Below, piece by piece: positions 6,543 to 10,425 of a DNA stretch of 10,425 bases. Within the stretch, counting starts at the first letter, position 1. Every line of letters begins with the position of its first letter. The notes under the pieces were generated by a model that was given only the letters and a program-made list of their open reading frames with translations, did no database searches and had not been told where the DNA came from. The DNA lies in the NCBI GenBank assembly GCA_011390695.1, contig JAABRW010000413.1, positions 1 through 10,425 of the forward strand. Direction: 5' to 3'. The position numbers and the translations under genes are program-made. The stretch comes from Desulfotignum sp. (GTDB taxonomy: Bacteria; Desulfobacterota; Desulfobacteria; Desulfobacterales; Desulfobacteraceae).

Positions 6543-8348
6543 ATGGATTACAAAGGGTTATGCAAAAGGATTGTCTGGGGATCCGCCTGTCTGATCTCTT
6601 TTTCCACTATGGGATGTCATTTGATATTTCCTTTTCCGGCAGCAGATTATCCAACATACAATCCATACTACTGCACCGCATCCATCTATCGGGATCTTCC
6701 GGAGGGTGAAGCATTCACCGAACGATACAACACCTATCTGTGGCCGGATCAGGATTTGAATCAGGATGCCGCAGTGAATGAAACCGATGCAGATATATTA
6801 TGTTCCCAAAAAATTGATGAATACATTGATACATTGATGGCACCGGGGTTCACCTGGAAAAAGCGGCATATCAGCATTTTTCCCGCAAGCCCAAGGATGG
6901 ATGGAACAGACTGCACCGATGTGGCCCCTGCCTGCCCAGTTTATGGCGGACCGTGGGGGTCTGCTCTGTCATGGCAGGATCCGGATGGTTCCGGACCCGC
7001 GGAAATTCCGCAGAGTGATGCCCATGTCTGGATAAAAATGACCGATGAAAGCGGAAATCAACATGAGGTAACACCCCTGCTGGATCATGCCCTGGTGACC
7101 CTGTCAGAACGTGCCGGCCGTCCGGATGCCCTGGGGAATTATATCCGGACGGACAGGCATATCCGGATTTCCCACATGGAATTCGACCTCAAACCCTTCT
7201 GGATCAACGGAATGAAGGTTACCCGTTTTCACATTCATAACATCGGGACGGCACTCACAGACAAATATGGCAATTTTGCTGCGTTTGAGCCGAATACCAT
7301 CAAGTTTTTTCTGTATGCCAGGGGAGAAAAGGACGGTGAAAGCGGGGAAACGGAAACCTGCATTTTAAATGACCGGGGGACCCAGATCAATTATGTGATT
7401 TATCCGCAGTATTTTCTGTTCAACCTGGATACCCAGTTCGATATCGGCGGGCTGCCGGTGTGGGTCAAGCTCAAGCTGGCTTCCAATTATGGAAACCCCT
7501 TTAACATGCACCAGCCCTATGTGTCCCTGCCGGTTAACTGGGTACAAACCAGTCCTGCAGACCTTGGGCCTTATTTTTCCCATGACCACGACGGTGATCT
7601 CTGGAAATTTCTCTGGTTTGAAAATTTTGAAGCCGGGGACGAAAAATTTTTGGGAAAAGGACCTGTGCTTTCCGGGATACCTTTCAGCGTGGGAGACCAT
7701 GAGATCACGGTGGTGGCCTATGACAGCCAGGGGGCCTATCATACCGACACTGCCGTTCTTACCATTGTGCCACCTGATGATTGTACGGATGCCCTTGTTG
7801 TCGGAGATGGACGGCATGTGGGAACCCTTGCCGCTGCAGCCAATGACGGCAGCGCCTCATGTGATTTCGCATCAGATCAGCCGGATTTCTGGTACCGCTA
7901 TAAGGTGCGCGCCCCGGGAATTTTGTCGGTAAATACCTGTGGCACCAACGATCTGGGCGGCCAGGACACGGGTATGGACACGATACTGTCTTTGCACACC
8001 GATTGCACGGATATTGCGGGAAGTGAGCTTCCGGGTGCCTGTAATGACGACTGGACCTTTGATCCCGGTTTCAGCTGCCTCGGGATGGATTCAGGTGATT
8101 TGCGGGATGCTGCCGTGACCCTGCCGGTGACAGGAGGCCAGGACATCCTGATCCGTGTATCAAAAACCGGTGGCACCCCTGCAGATGAGTTTGTTCTCAA
8201 TGTAACCCTTGAAGCGGCAGCCTGCCCGGGTGATTTTGACAAGGACCAGGATGTGGATGGTAAAGACGCGGCACAACTGGCATCAGATCCGTCACAGCTC
8301 GGGTTGGGATATTTTGCACCGGATTTCGGCAAACGAGACTGTTTCTGA
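6543..8348 (+). CDS. Exported protein with novel N-terminal region, PPC-like domain and half-dockerin-like end
   Basis: The product has 601 residues. The N-terminus has a basic start and a hydrophobic segment (about 10-24) ending STMGC, so either a signal peptide or a poor lipobox at Cys25. Residues about 35-355 match no family I recognise; this part is rich in Trp, Tyr, His and Asp, with paired Cys and acidic HDHDGD at 347-352. About 365-409 look like a cadherin- or PKD-type strand set (GDHEITVVAYDSQGAYHTDT). About 411-556 are a PPC-like domain clearly related to that of the preceding gene (FWYRYKVRAPG, NTCGTND, DTGMDTILSL, CNDDW, ILIRVS). The end has one calcium loop, DFDKDQDVDGKD (564-575), and then FGKRDCF. 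GAGG 8 nt before ATG 6543 supports the start. Spacing of 51 nt before and 37 nt after suggests an operon. Function unknown. Confidence 0.85.
   Translation: MDYKGLCKRIVWGSACLISFSTMGCHLIFPFPAADYPTYNPYYCTASIYRDLPEGEAFTERYNTYLWPDQDLNQDAAVNETDADILCSQKIDEYIDTLMAPGFTWKKRHISIFPASPRMDGTDCTDVAPACPVYGGPWGSALSWQDPDGSGPAEIPQSDAHVWIKMTDESGNQHEVTPLLDHALVTLSERAGRPDALGNYIRTDRHIRISHMEFDLKPFWINGMKVTRFHIHNIGTALTDKYGNFAAFEPNTIKFFLYARGEKDGESGETETCILNDRGTQINYVIYPQYFLFNLDTQFDIGGLPVWVKLKLASNYGNPFNMHQPYVSLPVNWVQTSPADLGPYFSHDHDGDLWKFLWFENFEAGDEKFLGKGPVLSGIPFSVGDHEITVVAYDSQGAYHTDTAVLTIVPPDDCTDALVVGDGRHVGTLAAAANDGSASCDFASDQPDFWYRYKVRAPGILSVNTCGTNDLGGQDTGMDTILSLHTDCTDIAGSELPGACNDDWTFDPGFSCLGMDSGDLRDAAVTLPVTGGQDILIRVSKTGGTPADEFVLNVTLEAAACPGDFDKDQDVDGKDAAQLASDPSQLGLGYFAPDFGKRDCF
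8232..8267 (+). other. Single dockerin-like calcium loop (C-terminus of 601-residue protein)
   Basis: DFDKDQDVDGKD keeps Asp at loop positions 1, 3, 5, 9 and 12, with Gln instead of the usual Gly at 6. It is followed 19 residues later by FGKRDC at the extreme C-terminus. Only one loop is present, so a standard cohesin-binding dockerin is unlikely. Confidence 0.6.
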
Positions 8349-8385
8349 TATTTTGAGAAAACCTTGATAACCAAAAGGATAAGAA

Positions 8386-9726
8386 ATGAAAAAGAAAATA
8401 ACGTTACTTTTGATTTTATCTGTATTTTTTATTTGTTTTTCAGCACTTACAGCCAATGCAAAAACCTGGTACGTGGATGCCGCTGCAGATCCGGGCGGCA
8501 GCGGTGACAGCTGGACAGAAGCTTTTCAGGATATCCAGACGGCCATTGATTATGCAAGTTCTTTGTGGATGCAATGTTTTGCGCCTCAAGACAAGATTTA
8601 TGTGAGGGCTGGAACCTACAATTTATCGGCGACCATTGATCTGGATAAGGTAGTCGGTATATATGGGGGATTTCCACCTGCAGGCAATCCAGGAATGGCA
8701 GACAGAAACTGGCAAACATATGCGACAATCATCGATGGCAGGAATCTGCGGCAATGTATTTCTGCCCGGAGCAGTTATTTTCTGATTGACGGGTTTACAA
8801 TCAGAAATGGCGATGCAACTTTCGGGGCCGGTCTTTATGCAGAAAAAACGCCTGTTTATTGTTCTTTGATCGGTTATATGGCTTCTGTTGTAAGAAACTG
8901 CACATTCATCAACAATGAAGCGCTGAATGGCGGTGCCGTATATGACGGAGGAGCTGATCTGAAAATAACCAATTGCCGGTTTTTGAATAACCATTCAAGA
9001 TCTGCGGGAGGGGCGATTTTTTCTTCTTATGGTTCCCCGCAAATTTCCAAATGCACGTTTACAGGAAACACAGCGGTCACAAACGGTGGCGCAATTTGTG
9101 GTTATTGGGCTAATCAGACGACCGGTGCTGTTGCATATATTTTCAATTCAGTATTCCATAACAATTCAGCAAATCTGGGCGGTGCTATTCACAGTTACAT
9201 TTTTTATCCGCGAATCTGGAACTGCACGATTGCCCAAAATACCGCAGATTCAGCCGGTGGGGGATTTCATGCATTTATCGCGGAAACGAATCCTGCAGAT
9301 ATACAAAACAGTATTTTGTGGGGCAACGAACCAGATCAGCTCCAATATACCGTATCTACACATACCTACCTGGAGGTTGACTGGTGTGACATAGAGGGCG
9401 GATGGCCTGGTGGACCGAATAATATCAATATTGATCCTGGATTTGCAGGACCTGAAGATTTTCATCTCACTGAAGGATCGCCCTGCATAGATGCCGGCAG
9501 AAGTTTTACCAAATTTTCTGATGATATCGAGGGTGTGGAACGGCCACAAGATGGTGACAGCGACGGTGATCCCCGTTGGGATATGGGTGCCTATGAGTTT
9601 GAAGGCTATGAGCCGGATTCTGACAAAGACGGCGATATAGATGGAAAGGATCTGAAAGAACTGGCAGACAATTTCAAGATGGCCAATCTGATACTGTTTT
9701 GTGATGTATTTGGAAAAACAAATTAG
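8386..9726 (+). CDS. Exported right-handed parallel beta-helix protein with half-dockerin-like end
   Basis: The product has 446 residues with a signal peptide of 1-25 (MKKK start, hydrophobic core, cut after ANA). The mature part opens TWYVDAAADPGGSGDSWTEA, typical of Pmp-like parallel beta-helix proteins. Repeated rungs follow at about 130-310, with NCTF, NCRF, KCTFTGN, NSVFHNN and NCTIAQN turns and GGA(V/I) steps. About 345-405 hold the closing block DPGF, GSPCIDAG and WDMGAYEF seen in choice-of-anchor Q-type proteins. After it, DSDKDGDIDGKD (411-422) is a full calcium loop, and the protein ends CDVFGKTN. Such proteins are extracellular or surface-bound, often adhesins or polysaccharide-binding or -cleaving proteins; no lyase catalytic residues can be assigned. 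AAGGA 6 nt before ATG 8386 and the 37-nt gap from the preceding gene make it the last gene of the operon. Confidence 0.88.
   Translation: MKKKITLLLILSVFFICFSALTANAKTWYVDAAADPGGSGDSWTEAFQDIQTAIDYASSLWMQCFAPQDKIYVRAGTYNLSATIDLDKVVGIYGGFPPAGNPGMADRNWQTYATIIDGRNLRQCISARSSYFLIDGFTIRNGDATFGAGLYAEKTPVYCSLIGYMASVVRNCTFINNEALNGGAVYDGGADLKITNCRFLNNHSRSAGGAIFSSYGSPQISKCTFTGNTAVTNGGAICGYWANQTTGAVAYIFNSVFHNNSANLGGAIHSYIFYPRIWNCTIAQNTADSAGGGFHAFIAETNPADIQNSILWGNEPDQLQYTVSTHTYLEVDWCDIEGGWPGGPNNINIDPGFAGPEDFHLTEGSPCIDAGRSFTKFSDDIEGVERPQDGDSDGDPRWDMGAYEFEGYEPDSDKDGDIDGKDLKELADNFKMANLILFCDVFGKTN
9616..9651 (+). other. Single dockerin-like calcium loop (C-terminus of beta-helix protein)
   Basis: DSDKDGDIDGKD has all consensus loop positions (Asp 1, 3, 5, 9, 12; Gly 6; Ile 8). 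It is followed by LKELADNF and a terminal CDVFGKTN, which resembles the FGKRDC end of the preceding gene's product. Confidence 0.65.
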
Positions 9727-9727
9727 C

Positions 9728-9747
9728 TTGTTTAAAAACAAATTTTT
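9728..9747 (+). terminator. Weak candidate terminator after the operon
   Basis: TTGTT (9728-9732) pairs with AACAA (9737-9741) around a 4-nt loop, and TTTTT (9743-9747) follows just after the beta-helix gene's stop. The stem is only 5 A/T-rich pairs, so folding would be weak. It is listed because it is the only hairpin plus T-run at the operon end. Confidence 0.25.
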
Positions 9748-9833
9748 CAAAATGCGCCCTCTGGTTTGCTGCTGACTGAGCCTGGGCGATTCTGAAATCA
9801 GGGTTTTTGATAAGGCATCACTTAACCATTGAC

Positions 9834-9838
9834 AAGGA
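9834..9838 (+). promoter_or_regulatory. Ribosome binding site favouring the TTG start at 9848
   Basis: AAGGA lies 9 nt before TTG 9848. The in-frame ATG at 9866 has no purine-rich site at a suitable distance, although starting there would give a more classical signal peptide (MKLIVTV). Confidence 0.45.
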
Positions 9839-9847
9839 CCGGGGTTT

Positions 9848-10234
9848 TTGTTTTCTATACAGTTTATGAAACTAATTGTAACAGTCTGCCTGGTTTTGCT
9901 GCTTATGGCAGCACCAATCTGGGGACAGGACAGCCATTCTGACAGGAAAAATGCTGTGATCCGGTTTTATCAGGATCACCTGTCGGCAGCGGACGGCGGC
10001 AGATGCCCCATGTCACCGTCCTGTTCTGAATACGCAGCCCTGGCAATCAATAAACATGGGCCCCTGATGGGCTGGATAATGGCCTGCGACCGCATTCTGC
10101 GGTGCGGCAGAAGCGAAGTCAACCTGGCTCCGCAAAAATGGATCGATGGCAGGCCCTACACCCATGACCCGGTGGCAGCCAATGATTTCTGGTGGTTTGA
10201 TGCGGTGCAGGAAACACCGGCGCAACCCAGATGA
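9848..10234 (+). CDS. yidD: YidD-family protein with N-terminal export signal
   Basis: The family motif is clear at about residues 53-86: CPMSPSCSEYA, AINKHGPLMGW and DRILRC, with Cys53, Cys59 and Cys86 and the conserved His70-Gly71. YidD is a small membrane-associated protein that helps YidC insert inner-membrane proteins. It is usually 70-90 residues, on the cytoplasmic face, next to rnpA and yidC. This copy is 128 residues and starts with a hydrophobic segment (8-24) ending APIWG/Q that looks like a signal peptide, which would place the YidD domain in the periplasm. It also has a C-terminal extension containing PYTHDP and FWWFD. It does not sit with rnpA or yidC but overlaps a TPR gene by ATGA, so it is probably a specialised paralogue with a different role. 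The start could be TTG 9848 or ATG 9866. Confidence 0.85.
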   Translation: MFSIQFMKLIVTVCLVLLLMAAPIWGQDSHSDRKNAVIRFYQDHLSAADGGRCPMSPSCSEYAALAINKHGPLMGWIMACDRILRCGRSEVNLAPQKWIDGRPYTHDPVAANDFWWFDAVQETPAQPR

Positions 10235-10425
10235 CGCGCTGGTTTCTGACAGCCTTTGCCGGCGTCTGGCTGATAATTACCGGTACTGCCATTCCAGCCC
10301 TGGCTGAAGCACAGCAGCTGGTTATTTCTGCTAATATGCAGTTTTCCTATGCAGACACCCTGTACCAGAAAGGGGATCATGAAACCGCACAAGTTGAGTT
10401 CAAGCGGTTTGTCCATTTTTTTCCG
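10231..10425 (+). CDS. Exported TPR-type protein, N-terminal part (cut by window end)
   Basis: ATG 10231 overlaps the stop of the YidD-family gene (ATGA), indicating translational coupling. The visible 65 residues start with a signal peptide (MTRWFLTAFAG, cut near ALA/E at 25) followed by FSYADTLYQKGDHETAQVEF and KRFVHFFP, a tetratricopeptide-type helix pair (A-x-x-L-Y-x-x-G-D-x-x-x-A-x-x-E-F-x-R-F). BamD- or YbgF-like envelope proteins share this pattern, but the rest lies outside the window. TPR proteins are protein-binding scaffolds, so it is probably the partner of the exported YidD-like protein in the envelope. Confidence 0.8.
   Translation, partial: MTRWFLTAFAGVWLIITGTAIPALAEAQQLVISANMQFSYADTLYQKGDHETAQVEFKRFVHFFP

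Noticed and set aside
9754..9797. CGCCC/GGGCG pairing in the gap before the YidD-family gene as a terminator
   Set aside because: A 5-bp stem around a long loop with no T-run after it; not a credible terminator.
9829..9861. TTGACA (9829) and TATACA (9856) as a promoter for the YidD-family gene
   Set aside because: The spacer is 21 nt and transcription would start after both candidate start codons, so it does not fit the gene.

Overview
The window most likely comes from a Gram-negative sulfate-reducer-type deltaproteobacterium (Desulfobacterota, Desulfobacteraceae-like). This is inferred from a decayed RAYT-type transposase end carrying the GGGGACAC repeat common in that group, a YidD-family gene overlapping a TPR gene, and large exported proteins with MopE-type and dockerin-like calcium motifs. 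No rRNA, tRNA, CRISPR array or intact mobile element is visible.

Layout. (1) Positions 1-429 (minus strand) hold an edge-truncated frame of unknown meaning, a 19-bp tandem repeat containing the GGGGACA motif, and the C-terminal remnant of a REP-associated tyrosine transposase. (2) 430-1665 (minus) is a complete gspF, the type II secretion inner-membrane platform protein, with its own strong sigma70-like promoter and no gspE beside it. (3) A divergent intergenic region leads to 1912-2799 (plus), an exported caspase-like (C14) protease with an intact His/Cys dyad and a PEP-CTERM-like tail. (4) 2800-3191 is a 392-nt non-coding region with a strong inverted repeat, a promoter candidate and a 12-bp tandem repeat. 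(5) 3192-9726 (plus) is a probable three-gene operon of large exported proteins: a 1,099-residue protein (beta-rich N-terminus, PPC-like domain, MopE-type repeats, dockerin-like end), a 601-residue protein (novel N-terminus, PPC-like domain, half-dockerin-like end) and a 446-residue parallel beta-helix protein (half-dockerin-like end). (6) 9848 to the right edge (plus) holds a YidD-family protein with an N-terminal export signal, overlapping by ATGA a TPR lipoprotein-type or periplasmic protein that is cut off by the window end.

How the genes may work together. The strongest signal is that all three consecutive exported proteins end in the same calcium-loop motif, D-x-D-x-D-x-x-[VI]-D-G-K-D, and two of them also share the same PPC-like domain. 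They look like co-expressed extracellular or surface proteins with a common C-terminal module. The adjacent T2SS gene, gspF, could export them, but that link rests only on proximity. The caspase-like protease carries a different kind of C-terminal tail (exosortase-type) and has its own flanking regulatory regions, so it is probably a separate transcription unit.
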